The position numbers and the translations under genes are program-made. Shown one piece after another: positions 1 through 8,809 of a stretch of DNA of 49,428 bases. Under the pieces are notes generated by a model. The model did no database searches. It had not been told where the DNA came from and saw only the letters and a list, made by a program, of their open reading frames with translations. The stretch covers positions 1-49,428 of the forward strand of contig JBCCQN010000036.1 of the NCBI GenBank assembly GCA_039024315.1. Reading direction: 5' to 3'. The DNA comes from JBCAWW01 sp039024315. GTDB taxonomy: Bacteria; Bacteroidota; Bacteroidia; J057. The first letter of the stretch is position 1; each line of letters starts with the position of its first letter.

Positions 1-2788
1 GCTCCTGCGTCGCACTCACATTGAGCATGGAGATTGCTTCGTAGTCTACGGTGTGAAAATCCTTCACCTCGCGGCCAAAGACAAAGACGCTTTGCGTCTG
101 AGCGAGAGAAGCGTTCTGCGAAGCAAGACTCGAAACCTGAAAACGATGGGCCTCCACGGCGATCACCTCATAGACCTCATTACTATGCTCGCTGATCAGC
201 TTCACGCGCTCGCCCACGGTTAGATTGGTCGCTAGCATGATCCAACCATCTTGTACCGCTGCGCGCTGATAAATGTCGGGGACTACTTCGGTCAGATCAT
301 TGGTTACGGCTTGAGGATAAACTTCTGCTACTTGCTGAGCGATCACCTTTTTGACGGGCGCATTGCCTTGAGCGAGGGTGTCGAGCAGACGATAATCAGT
401 TACTTCAATCTGCATCAATGTCTCCAGGTCATCCTCGCTATTGCTCAGACCTTCAATCTGCTTGATCCGCATATCCGAGTGAGCGACATAAGCCGCCGCG
501 CCGATGATCCCGTTGGCGTAGAGGGAGAAGGTGCCCGAATAACCGTTGTTGTTATTAACACCACCACTACCATAGTAGCGAGAAGCGCCGGAAACCGTAT
601 AGCTGGAACCAGAACCGACAATTTCTAGTTTCGCTTTGTTGGGGGAAGCAGTACCAATCCCGACATTTCCGGAGGCGTCTAAGACGAGGGTATTGGTGTG
701 GGCCAGTTTGCGGATAATCAAGTCGCTATCTTGGTGATAGATGACTGAGTTGGATGAACCAGCGGAAAGCATAATGCCTGAAGTGTCTCCTTGATCAGCA
801 AAATCCAAGTGTAGCAAAGCCAGTGGATCAGTCGTGCCTAGCCCCACTCTGCCGTCTCCCTGCAGGTGCATCACATTGAGATTGCCACCGCTGTTGTTGC
901 GGGCTACGTGAAAGCGCATGTAATTATCCCATGGGTTATCACTGCCTCCAATCCCGGCCGGTGCGTCTACATTGGTGCGAATTTCACTGAGGTTGGTACC
1001 TCCTGTATTGTTAGAGCGAAAAATCAATTTACGGTTATCACCATCCAGACGAAGATTGCCATTGACATTGAGTCTTTCGCCAGGGGAATCTGTGCCGATG
1101 CCTACTTTACCTGTAGCATCTACAAATACCCCTTCATTGTCTCCATCGTTAGAAAGCCAATAATCACTCATCTGGATGTTTTGGGTCGCAAGGTAACCCA
1201 TGGGTAGGTTGAGGGGATCAGTCCAAGTCATCACGCCATCTGCGTCTGAAGTAGGGACATAGCCATCGGCAGCACCCACACGCATCCGAATCTGGCCCCC
1301 GACATCTAAGGCTTGGGTAGCACTTGGAAAATTGCCTAGCGTAGTGCTGAGGCCAATACCAACATTATTGCCATTGATGGTGATGCGGTTGTTTTCGGAA
1401 CCTGTTTTGATACGGAAAGAAGCCTTAGAATTATTCGTGATGTCTTGGACGATAAATTCTTGCTCGCTCGCTCTTACATCCCAAGTCTGAGCGGGATACC
1501 CGCCCGCATCCGTTTGACGAAATCTAATCACGGGCCGATCTGGGGCAAGAATCTGCATGGCCAAAGCGCTGTTGCTGTGATGGATAAATTGACCGGTATT
1601 GCTGATCCTAAAGCCAAGGCTATCGACCCCATTGTTGGTAACCCATTTATTGGCTAATTGCAGGTTTTGGGTAGCGGTGTGATCACCCAAGTTATCAACT
1701 AAGCCACTATTTGCCCAGCTCACATTCCCAGTTCCATCAGAAACAAGTACTTGACCATTGGCACCATCTGCATCGGGGAAGGAATAAGCGTCATTGATGT
1801 CGAGGGTCCCGTTGATACGGACCGTGTCTTCTTTGAAGTTTCCGTAAATAAGAGGGTTAGTAGAGGGACTATTTTCGATATACAATCGCTGACTCTCAGC
1901 CACAAGCCGCCCAGCGGTATATCCAATAATGATGCAGCTATCCCCAGTCATACGGCTTCCAGCCGAGGCACCAATGATGACATTGGCAGTGACATCCCCA
2001 TCGGGTGAGTCTCCAGTGACAGCGACTCTCCCAGCATCATCTCCCACAATCACATTGTTGCTTCCAGTATTGATACCGGCACCGGCATCCTCGCCTATGC
2101 CAATATTATTTTCACCACTAGATACATCTTTAAGCGCTTGCGCTCCAAGGCCAACATTATCCGAGCCTGTGGTATTAGCCGTCAATGCAAGTGTGCCCAA
2201 GGCTACATTTTCATTTCCAGTATCATTGTTCAATAAAGCGTTGTCTCCGATAGCAATGTTAAAGTTTCCATTGTTTGATATAAGGGCTCCATCCCCGATA
2301 CCGATATTAAGTATGCCCCCGCTCCTCTCTCCGGTAGAGTCTCCGATAAAGATATTATCGGCAATTATCTCCAGACGGGCACTATCCATGATAAAGTATT
2401 CCGTCCCTCCGATATCGAATCTGATTATATCTTCATCTTGATTTGCTTCTGTCTGTATTTTGGTGTCTCCATCTGTATCGGCAATCATGCTTGCTGGGCT
2501 GATCATTCCACTAATAGGGAGCCAGATACTGCCATTAAAAAATTGAAATTGATTGTTGTTGGTGACATATATCAGCAATCCAGTTGCGGGATTGCCAATA
2601 TTATCCCTTTCTGTTTCTGTCATCCTAGGGACAAGCATCCCTTTGCTTGTACTCTGGACATCGAGCATGGCACTGGGATCAGGATCAGTATTGGTCTCAT
2701 TGATGCCAACCTGAGCTTGGGCCAAGAAGGGCAAGGATAGGAATAACGATAAGGTCCAAATTCTCAAATAGGAGCTATTTTTCATCAT
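1..2788 (-). CDS. Tail-fibre-like secreted protein with peptidase S74 (intramolecular chaperone) domain, 3' end outside window
   Basis: Reading the minus strand gives one open frame of at least 929 codons from ATG 2788 (or the adjacent ATG 2785) to the window edge, with no stop. It begins with a signal peptide (MMKNSSYLRIWTLSLFLSL...AQAQ). Then come head-type repeats of the form NxxIGxxAL (about 2320-2000), like trimeric adhesins or fibres, and many 'GNVGIGT'-type segments. Near the C-terminus (about 495-460) lies HSDMRIKQI, the S-D-x-R-x-K signature of peptidase S74 domains. In that family the domain folds a trimeric fibre and then cuts itself off through a Ser-Lys dyad. In Bacteroidota such proteins are usually surface or secreted 'tail fiber domain-containing' proteins rather than phage genes, and no phage genes are nearby. 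The true C-terminus and any sorting signal are not visible. Confidence 0.85.
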   Translation of the reverse strand, partial: MMKNSSYLRIWTLSLFLSLPFLAQAQVGINETNTDPDPSAMLDVQSTSKGMLVPRMTETERDNIGNPATGLLIYVTNNNQFQFFNGSIWLPISGMISPASMIADTDGDTKIQTEANQDEDIIRFDIGGTEYFIMDSARLEIIADNIFIGDSTGERSGGILNIGIGDGALISNNGNFNIAIGDNALLNNDTGNENVALGTLALTANTTGSDNVGLGAQALKDVSSGENNIGIGEDAGAGINTGSNNVIVGDDAGRVAVTGDSPDGDVTANVIIGASAGSRMTGDSCIIIGYTAGRLVAESQRLYIENSPSTNPLIYGNFKEDTVRINGTLDINDAYSFPDADGANGQVLVSDGTGNVSWANSGLVDNLGDHTATQNLQLANKWVTNNGVDSLGFRISNTGQFIHHSNSALAMQILAPDRPVIRFRQTDAGGYPAQTWDVRASEQEFIVQDITNNSKASFRIKTGSENNRITINGNNVGIGLSTTLGNFPSATQALDVGGQIRMRVGAADGYVPTSDADGVMTWTDPLNLPMGYLATQNIQMSDYWLSNDGDNEGVFVDATGKVGIGTDSPGERLNVNGNLRLDGDNRKLIFRSNNTGGTNLSEIRTNVDAPAGIGGSDNPWDNYMRFHVARNNSGGNLNVMHLQGDGRVGLGTTDPLALLHLDFADQGDTSGIMLSAGSSNSVIYHQDSDLIIRKLAHTNTLVLDASGNVGIGTASPNKAKLEIVGSGSSYTVSGASRYYGSGGVNNNNGYSGTFSLYANGIIGAAAYVAHSDMRIKQIEGLSNSEDDLETLMQIEVTDYRLLDTLAQGNAPVKKVIAQQVAEVYPQAVTNDLTEVVPDIYQRAAVQDGWIMLATNLTVGERVKLISEHSNEVYEVIAVEAHRFQVSSLASQNASLAQTQSVFVFGREVKDFHTVDYEAISMLNVSATQE

Positions 2789-2905
2789 TTTTGACGTTGA
2801 ATCATGTTAAGATTATAAGATGATCCAAAGGTCTTAGATGGTGAGGAGAATCATTTTGACCATTGTGCCGGATTCATTGACTATTGTTGCAGGGGATAGG
2901 GTTTA

Positions 2906-3007
2906 CCGCTTTGCGGAACGCTTAGATGGAGTTGTTGAGTTAGGACTTCAAAAATCCCTCTCAACAGAGCAAAAATTCAAAAATGGATTAAGCGTTCTGC
3001 GAAGCAG
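2906..3007. repeat. REPIN-like inverted pair of REP units
   Basis: Two 19-nt units face each other: 2906-2924 on plus (CCGC-TTT-GCGG then AACGCTTA) and 2989-3007 on minus (CTGC-TTC-GCAG then AACGCTTA). Each is a 4-bp stem with a 3-nt loop followed by the same octamer, with 64 nt between them. The pair fills the gap between two co-directional minus-strand genes. The rest of this 243-nt gap shows no gene. Confidence 0.75.
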
Positions 3008-3031
3008 CGCTTACAACATAAGTCCTCATGC

Positions 3032-5068
3032 TCAAAGCGAATCCCGAAATACTTTGGGCGAAACTCCATACTCCTGAGAAAAGGATTTTGAAAAGTAAGA
3101 GGGATCGTTGAAACCAATCTCATAAGCAATTTCAGAGATTGTTAGCTCTCCTCCTTTGAGCAATTCTTTGGATCGTTCGAGGCGCAAACGACGAATGAAT
3201 TTTGTACTAGACTCACCGGTAAGCGCCTTGACCTTGCGATGAAGATTGGAACGACTCATGCCGATATATTCGCAAATGTCAGGGATGTAAAAAGCTTTGC
3301 CACTCTGCTGGTCCAAGGCCTCGTAAATCTTTTGCATGAAGGCATCCTCCATCGCAAAGTTTTCGGCGCTTGGTCTCTCAGCCTCAGTGGGATTTTGGTA
3401 GCGTAACAAGAGCGCTTGACGTAATTCCAATAGCTTTTCAAGCCGAATGAAGAGTTCTTCTTGGTTGAAAGGTTTAGATAAATAAGCATCTGCCCCCTTT
3501 CGTATTCCTTGCAGGCGGGAGTCTGCATCCGCCTGAGCAGTCAGCAAAACAATTGGAATATGGCTGGTCCGCTGGTCTGTTTTTAGGATTTCGCATAGCT
3601 CGAAGCCGTCTCTTTTTGGCATCATCACATCACTCACGATCAGGTCTGGGACATGCTCAAAAGCTAAATTGATTCCCTCTTGCCCATCCCTCCCTACGTG
3701 CAACATATATTGATCCTCAAGACAGGAGACCAAATATTCGACGATGTCAGGATTATCCTCAACTATTAAAAGGCTAGGTTTTTCACCTGTCAAAGCAGCA
3801 GGGCTATTTGTCCCATTAGAGGCTTGTATTGCCGGATTTAATAAAGGTTTAAGCAAGAAAGATGGACCTTCCACCTTGATGGCATTTTCAGTCTTTTGGG
3901 CCTTTCGATGGATAGGGAGAGTGATGCTAATTTGAGTCCCTTTACCCAATTTACTTTGGGCAGAAATACGACCTTGCATCAATTCTACTAGTTCTTTGCT
4001 TAGAGATAGACCAATACCAGTCCCTTCATGCTGTCGGGTAGCAGAATCATCCACTTGATAAAAGCGGTCAAAAATATGGGGCAGCCGGTCTGATGCAATC
4101 CCAATCCCCGAATCCCTTACTTCGATCATCAGTTGTGGTGGCATTGAGCTCGTCTGAGCTAGCGTTACTGCGATCTCTCCTGCCTCTGGGGTAAAATTGA
4201 TCGCATTGGACAATAGGTTACTCATCACCCTCAGTATTTTCTCTAGATCCAAATCCATCCAAAGCGCTTCTACCTCCGTTTGAAAAGAGAGCTTCAGATT
4301 TTTGGTCTTTGCGAAAGACTCAAAAGACTCCGAGAGATATTGAATAAAGGAGACGACCTCTAGCTGCTGATACTCTAGGCTAAGTTGGCCTGCTTCTAAT
4401 TTACGGAGGTCTAAAATCTGATTGACCAAGTCTAGCAATTGATCAGTATTGCGTTGGATCATGAGATTGCCTTTGAGCAGCCATGTTTCTGGATCATGCG
4501 CAATTTGCTGGGAAATACCGCGAATCACGGTCAGGGGCGTCCTAAATTCATGAGAGATATTGGTAAAGAAGCGAGATTTAAATTCATCCAACTCTTCGAG
4601 ATAACGCGCCTTTTTATCTGTCTCTTCTAGGGCTTTTTGGGTAAGCGGGAGTTGCTTCTGGGCCGCAGCGCCAGCTTTTAGGAGTGTTAATTCTTCATAC
4701 GCTTTTTGTATGGTAGCATCTAAGTCAGGAATTTCAATAGGCTTGGTTACAAAATCGAAGGCCCCTCCATTCATGGCCGCCCGGATATTTTCCATATTCT
4801 CATAGGCCGTTACCATGATGGTCTTGAGTAAAAGAGGCAGAGATTTTATTTTTTCCAAAAGGACCAAGCCATTCATTTCCGGCATATTGATATCACACAA
4901 AATGATATCAATTTTCTCATCTTGAGAAAGGATTTCCAGTGCTTCTTGTCCAGAAAGGGCAAATTGAAACTCGTACTTCTTCTTTTTGATATCCCTACGA
5001 AATCGCCATTTTATGAGCTCCTGCATGTGAGCTTCATCATCTACTGCTAAAATTCTGATGGCACTCAT
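3032..5068 (-). CDS. Soluble hybrid two-component regulator: REC-HisKA-HATPase-REC-AraC
   Basis: This 678-residue protein has no signal peptide or membrane segment. In order it carries a receiver domain (phospho-acceptor D59 in LCDINMPEMNG), a HisKA dimerisation helix (H174 in FFTNISHEFRTPL), a HATPase_c domain (NLLSNAINFTP, DSGIGI, GTGIGLSL), a second receiver (D480 in SDVMMPKRDG) and a C-terminal AraC-type helix-turn-helix (ending DPSYFSKSFSQEYGVSPKVFRD). It resembles the cytoplasmic half of the HTCS regulators of Bacteroidota, with a receiver replacing the periplasmic sensor. It therefore probably takes a phosphate from an upstream kinase and controls transcription itself. It is transcribed away from the zinc operon at 5383. 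Its targets are unknown; the neighbouring fibre gene on the same strand is one possibility. Confidence 0.9.
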   Translation of the reverse strand: MSAIRILAVDDEAHMQELIKWRFRRDIKKKKYEFQFALSGQEALEILSQDEKIDIILCDINMPEMNGLVLLEKIKSLPLLLKTIMVTAYENMENIRAAMNGGAFDFVTKPIEIPDLDATIQKAYEELTLLKAGAAAQKQLPLTQKALEETDKKARYLEELDEFKSRFFTNISHEFRTPLTVIRGISQQIAHDPETWLLKGNLMIQRNTDQLLDLVNQILDLRKLEAGQLSLEYQQLEVVSFIQYLSESFESFAKTKNLKLSFQTEVEALWMDLDLEKILRVMSNLLSNAINFTPEAGEIAVTLAQTSSMPPQLMIEVRDSGIGIASDRLPHIFDRFYQVDDSATRQHEGTGIGLSLSKELVELMQGRISAQSKLGKGTQISITLPIHRKAQKTENAIKVEGPSFLLKPLLNPAIQASNGTNSPAALTGEKPSLLIVEDNPDIVEYLVSCLEDQYMLHVGRDGQEGINLAFEHVPDLIVSDVMMPKRDGFELCEILKTDQRTSHIPIVLLTAQADADSRLQGIRKGADAYLSKPFNQEELFIRLEKLLELRQALLLRYQNPTEAERPSAENFAMEDAFMQKIYEALDQQSGKAFYIPDICEYIGMSRSNLHRKVKALTGESSTKFIRRLRLERSKELLKGGELTISEIAYEIGFNDPSYFSKSFSQEYGVSPKVFRDSL

Positions 5069-5323
5069 CTCCCAACTTAATATGTTTGTTGTGTTAGTAA
5101 TGATACGAAAAATGAATTAATAAAGGAGCCTAGATTTTTACGCAGATATTGTTCCAGAAGAATAGCACAACTCTACTTTAACCCCTCCATTTTACAGCGC
5201 TCCAAGAGTGCTAATAGTTATCAATCCAATCTACAGCAGGCTTTCTATCACCGCTCTATCTTGCTTAATTGGCCCGATCACCTTTACTGCTTACAGGAAT
5301 CTCAGCCTCTCATAGCAATACGG

Positions 5324-5353
5324 TTGTATTTCAAGTGATTGTTTTTAGATTTG
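5324..5353 (+). promoter_or_regulatory. Bacteroidota-type sigma-A promoter of the first zinc operon
   Basis: TTG at 5324-5326 (-33 element) is followed after 19 nt by TAGATTTG at 5346-5353, a perfect match to TAnnTTTG (-7 element). It lies 29 nt upstream of ATG 5383. The -7 element runs into the palindrome at 5351-5367, so a repressor bound there would block the polymerase. Confidence 0.7.
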
Positions 5354-5367
5354 CAACAAAGTTGCAA
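5351..5367. promoter_or_regulatory. Putative Zur operator 1 (perfect 7-3-7 palindrome)
   Basis: TTGCAACAAAGTTGCAA is a perfect inverted repeat of 7 bp around a 3-nt centre. It overlaps the last three bases of the -7 element and ends 15 nt before ATG 5383. The same palindrome recurs at 13928, 18139 and 18177, always at promoters of metal-related genes and on both sides of a fur/zur-type gene. The assignment to Zur is inferred from that pattern. Confidence 0.75.
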
Positions 5368-5382
5368 CTAAGATAAGTCCAA

Positions 5383-6084
5383 ATGATACACCTAAGAGAG
5401 GTTAGCAAATCTTTTAAAGGAAAGGCGGCGGTTCAAAACCTAAATTTAGAGGTGCAAGCTGGGGAAATCCTGGGACTACTAGGAGCCAATGGTGCAGGTA
5501 AATCCACTACAATTAATATGTTGTTAGGGTTTATAAAACCGGACTCAGGCATGGTCGCCATCAACCAAATTGATGTAAACCAGAAAGCCGAAGAAGTGCG
5601 ACGGCTAATTGGCTATATCCCAGAAAATGTCAATCTCTATCCCTATCTCAGCGGAGTAGAAAATCTGGACTACTTTTGTCGCTTGGCGGGCCTTAAATAT
5701 TCGCAAACTGAATTAAAGGATTTTCTGCAAATCTGCGGCTTACAAAGTGATGCAATTAACCAGAAGGTAGCGAGCTATTCCAAGGGCATGCGACAAAAAG
5801 TGGGCGTAGCCATTGCCTACGCCAAAAAAGCCCAAGTTTATTTACTAGATGAGCCTGCTAGCGGATTGGACCCGCTGGCCAGTAATGAACTCTCTGATTT
5901 ACTCAAAAAGCTAGCTGAAGAGGGGGCAACGATTTTAATGGCTTCTCATGATATTTTTCGCGTAAGAGAAGTTTGCGATCGGATCGGAATCCTCAAAAAC
6001 GGCCAATTGGTCAAGGAACTACAAAGCAAAGAGGTCAGCGCCAACGAATTGGAGCAACTGTATTTAGAATTCATGCAAAACTAG
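5383..6084 (+). CDS. ABC transporter ATP-binding protein (NosF/CcmA-like), zinc-regulated operon
   Basis: This 233-residue cytoplasmic ATPase has a Walker A motif (GANGAGKSTT, about residues 34-43), an ABC signature (YSKGMRQKVGVA) and Walker B (VYLLDEPASGLDP), followed by the H-loop (ASHDIF). It has the compact single-domain size of ABC-2 type ATPases such as NosF or drug-export subunits. It opens a tight seven-gene operon; the first permease begins 6 nt after its stop. A putative Zur operator sits on its promoter, so the transporter is probably made under zinc limitation. The cargo is unknown. ABC-2 systems usually export or act on envelope components, so direct zinc import is not implied. 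Confidence 0.9.
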   Translation: MIHLREVSKSFKGKAAVQNLNLEVQAGEILGLLGANGAGKSTTINMLLGFIKPDSGMVAINQIDVNQKAEEVRRLIGYIPENVNLYPYLSGVENLDYFCRLAGLKYSQTELKDFLQICGLQSDAINQKVASYSKGMRQKVGVAIAYAKKAQVYLLDEPASGLDPLASNELSDLLKKLAEEGATILMASHDIFRVREVCDRIGILKNGQLVKELQSKEVSANELEQLYLEFMQN

Positions 6085-6090
6085 GGAGTT

Positions 6091-7500
6091 ATGTGGCAAA
6101 TCATCAGAAACGAATGGCTCAATCTCCGTCGCACCAATATCCTCGTGGGGATCAGTCTAGGCTTTGCTTTGATCCTTTTACTTAGCGTACTGTTGAGCAA
6201 TTACCAGAACAAAAGGCAAATAGAAGCCTACAAAGCGGCCAAAGATCAGTTGAGAGCTCAATGGGAAAACATAGAGGCCATGAATCCTCATGGTGCAGCT
6301 CATTACGGTACTTATGTCTTCAAACCTTCCAATTTGCTTAGTAGCCTAGATGAGGGGGTAAATAGTATCACGGGCAATGTCCTACGGGTGGAAGGCCATG
6401 TGCAAAATGAGATGGTTCATTCTGAAGCCTCGCAAATGCAGGCGATTTCGCGTTTTGGCAAGTTGCAAAGCTCCTTACTGCTCAAATATATTTTACCGCT
6501 TCTTTTGATATTTTTGGCCTTTAGTTCCTTTAGTCGTGAGAAGCAAAGTGGTCGATTGAAGCTACTCGTTTTGCAAGGCGCAAAACCCCAGCAATTAATC
6601 TTTGCTAAAAGCCTAGCCGTTTGGCTCTTTGGATTGAGCTTGTTGGCGCTGGTATTTAGCTCCTATGCAGTCCTGAATCTAGCAAGCTTAAATGCTGATA
6701 TATTGGCTCGCTCCCTCATGCTGTTTGGGATATATGCTCTTTATTATTTTATCCTCAGTGGTCTGAGCGTCTTCTTCTCCAGCCGTTGGCAAAACCCGAC
6801 CTTAGCCCTGACCTCCATGCTAGGGCTTTGGATTTTGTGGACCGTCTTTCTTCCCAATATCCTCCTGAGTTCTATTGAGCAAGGACATCCATTGCCTAGT
6901 AGGGATGAGTTTAAAGCCGCGATGAAGGAAGACCGTGCCAAAGGCATTGATGGCCATAATCCAGCTGATGAAAGAGGCAAAGCTTTGGAAGAAAAAGTCC
7001 TAGCGGAATATGGCGTAGATAGTTTATCTCAACTGCCGATCAACTTTGATGGGCTTGTGATGCAGGCTGATGAGGAATATGGCAACCAAGTTTGGGACAA
7101 ACATTTTGGCCAGATACGAGAATTGATGGGCCAACAAAAACGTAGTCTGCAGCTAGCCGGATTTTTCAATCCTTTCATTTCTCTTCAAAACGCTAGCAAA
7201 GGCTTTGCCGCGACTGATAATCTTCATCATCAAGACTTCTTAGTCCAAGTAGAAACTTATCGCCGAGGATTTATCAAAAGCCTCAATGATGAGCACGCTT
7301 TTGGTGGCTCTAAAACAGGCGATTGGGGTTGGGAAGCCGATAATGCATTTTACCGTTCTATACCTGATTTTGCTTATCAAGCCCCAAGTTTGAAAAATAT
7401 TTTGCCACAATATACTTTGGATCTGGGGATGCTATTATTTTGGGCCTTTTTGACCCTTGCCCTCCTGTTTTTCAGTACCAAAAAAATCGAGCTAGTATGA
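6091..7500 (+). CDS. ABC-2 type permease, DUF3526-like (first of two)
   Basis: This 469-residue membrane protein has one N-terminal transmembrane helix (about residues 18-35), a long extracytoplasmic segment, and then a cluster of hydrophobic helices from about residue 130 onward, including LLLKYILPLLLIFLAFSSF. A second large soluble loop (about 265-440) comes before a final helix (LGMLLFWAFLTLALLFF). This layout matches DUF3526/ABC-2 permeases found beside NosF-like ATPases in Bacteroidota. Its stop overlaps the ATG of the next permease (ATGA at 7497-7500), so the two are translationally coupled and probably form a heterodimer. The substrate cannot be read from the sequence. Confidence 0.85.
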   Translation: MWQIIRNEWLNLRRTNILVGISLGFALILLLSVLLSNYQNKRQIEAYKAAKDQLRAQWENIEAMNPHGAAHYGTYVFKPSNLLSSLDEGVNSITGNVLRVEGHVQNEMVHSEASQMQAISRFGKLQSSLLLKYILPLLLIFLAFSSFSREKQSGRLKLLVLQGAKPQQLIFAKSLAVWLFGLSLLALVFSSYAVLNLASLNADILARSLMLFGIYALYYFILSGLSVFFSSRWQNPTLALTSMLGLWILWTVFLPNILLSSIEQGHPLPSRDEFKAAMKEDRAKGIDGHNPADERGKALEEKVLAEYGVDSLSQLPINFDGLVMQADEEYGNQVWDKHFGQIRELMGQQKRSLQLAGFFNPFISLQNASKGFAATDNLHHQDFLVQVETYRRGFIKSLNDEHAFGGSKTGDWGWEADNAFYRSIPDFAYQAPSLKNILPQYTLDLGMLLFWAFLTLALLFFSTKKIELV

Positions 7501-8801
7501 GTCCATTCATGATTTTTTTGTACGAGTGGAAACACTTTGTTCGGACGCCTTTCAAGTTGGTAGCAGTGCTATTATTTATTTTTGCCGGAGGGTATGCTTT
7601 GCATAACGGTGCCTCCCTTTATGAGCGTCAGACAGAAGAAATCAGCAAAATCAAGCAGAAGGTTGCGGATGAAATACAAGAAACCATCGACATGTTTGAT
7701 TCGGGCAAATTAGGTCCTGAAGGCCGTCCTTGGGTTGATATTTCAGATCCATTTTGGGCCATGTGGTATAGCCCAATCTATCATTTCAAAACTCCATCTC
7801 CTTCGGTTGTTTACAATATTGGGCAAGCTGAGCAATACGGCTTTTATAAACGGGTAACTGTTATGAGCAGTACTTATGATGCCGATATGGCGGAGGAAAT
7901 TGCCAATCCTGAGCGTTTACAAGCTGGCACGCTAGACTTTTCCTTTGTTACCCTATTCCTCCTTCCTTTGCTGTTGTTAGTATGCTTATATAATATCAAA
8001 GGCGCTGAGGCAGACAATGGTTTTTTGCCTTTAATCTACGCGCAGGCAGGCTCTAAAACTGCTTGGTTGGTGGCTAGAGTCGCCTTTTATTTCACGCTAC
8101 TCGCTCTGATCACGCTGGGACTCATGCTTTACGGTAGCTTACTCACCAATGTCTTTGCCGACCCTACAGCTGCCTTCTGGAGTATTTATCTCTTGATTTT
8201 CCTTTATCTGTTGTTTTGGGGGCTCGCTTATGGCCTAGCCCTTTATTACGGCAACACCAGTATGGGTAATACCTTTGCTATGGTGGGAATTTGGATCCTT
8301 ATTTGCTTTTTTGTTCCTGCGGCAATGCACCAATGGGTGAGTATCAAGTATCCAGCCAACTTGATGACTGATCTGATTGATGCCCAAAGAGATGAAACAT
8401 ACGAAATCTACGATCTCTCGGACAGTGTTTTACAGGTGCGCCTGAATGCACTAATGCCAGCAATCGTCCAGAGCCCTGCTTATCAGGATAGCTCTCTGCG
8501 CTCAGAAGCCAGCAATAACTCAAGCTACGTCCTTGTCAATGAACTCCTGAAAGGAAGCGTTACAGAAATCGAGCAAAGCAATTTGGCCAAAAATAAGCTG
8601 ATCCAGACTAGTTATTGGTTCAACCCTTTGACCTTTGTCCAGAATAAGCTAAATCAGCTCACGCAGACTGATTATCACGATTATCAAAACTATCGCTCTG
8701 AAATACAGGCGAAGATTGATACCCAAATTGAACAAATGGTCATGGATGTGTGGAATAGAGTTGTGGTAGATAAGACAAAATATCTGGAGTATCAGCAATA
8801 A
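7497..8801 (+). CDS. ABC-2 type permease, DUF3526-like (second of two)
   Basis: The start is placed at ATG 7497, which overlaps the previous stop in an ATGA arrangement. The frame is open further upstream, but that would add 19 residues inside the preceding gene. The 434-residue product (MSPFMIFLYEWKHFVRTPFK...) has an N-terminal helix, an extracytoplasmic loop, a run of hydrophobic helices near residues 145-290 and a long C-terminal soluble loop. Size and topology are like its neighbour, so the pair plus the ATPase at 5383 would make a complete transporter. Unlike the neighbour, its C-terminus is charged and lacks a clear final helix. Confidence 0.85.
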   Translation: MSPFMIFLYEWKHFVRTPFKLVAVLLFIFAGGYALHNGASLYERQTEEISKIKQKVADEIQETIDMFDSGKLGPEGRPWVDISDPFWAMWYSPIYHFKTPSPSVVYNIGQAEQYGFYKRVTVMSSTYDADMAEEIANPERLQAGTLDFSFVTLFLLPLLLLVCLYNIKGAEADNGFLPLIYAQAGSKTAWLVARVAFYFTLLALITLGLMLYGSLLTNVFADPTAAFWSIYLLIFLYLLFWGLAYGLALYYGNTSMGNTFAMVGIWILICFFVPAAMHQWVSIKYPANLMTDLIDAQRDETYEIYDLSDSVLQVRLNALMPAIVQSPAYQDSSLRSEASNNSSYVLVNELLKGSVTEIEQSNLAKNKLIQTSYWFNPLTFVQNKLNQLTQTDYHDYQNYRSEIQAKIDTQIEQMVMDVWNRVVVDKTKYLEYQQ

Positions 8802-8809
8802 CTAGTCTC

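Larger units (their letters stand above)
5069..5382. other. Divergent intergenic region
   Basis: The 314 nt separate the minus-strand hybrid regulator from the plus-strand ABC operon. The right end holds the promoter and Zur-type operator described separately. No gene was seen in the rest. Confidence 0.6.

Noticed and set aside
251..2740. Several plus-strand open frames of 70-170 codons
   Set aside because: They are antisense to one continuous minus-strand frame that encodes a coherent S74-domain protein; their translations show no family features.
2838..3077. Plus-strand frame of 79 codons between two minus-strand genes
   Set aside because: It consists largely of the two REP units and runs into the end of the opposing regulator gene.
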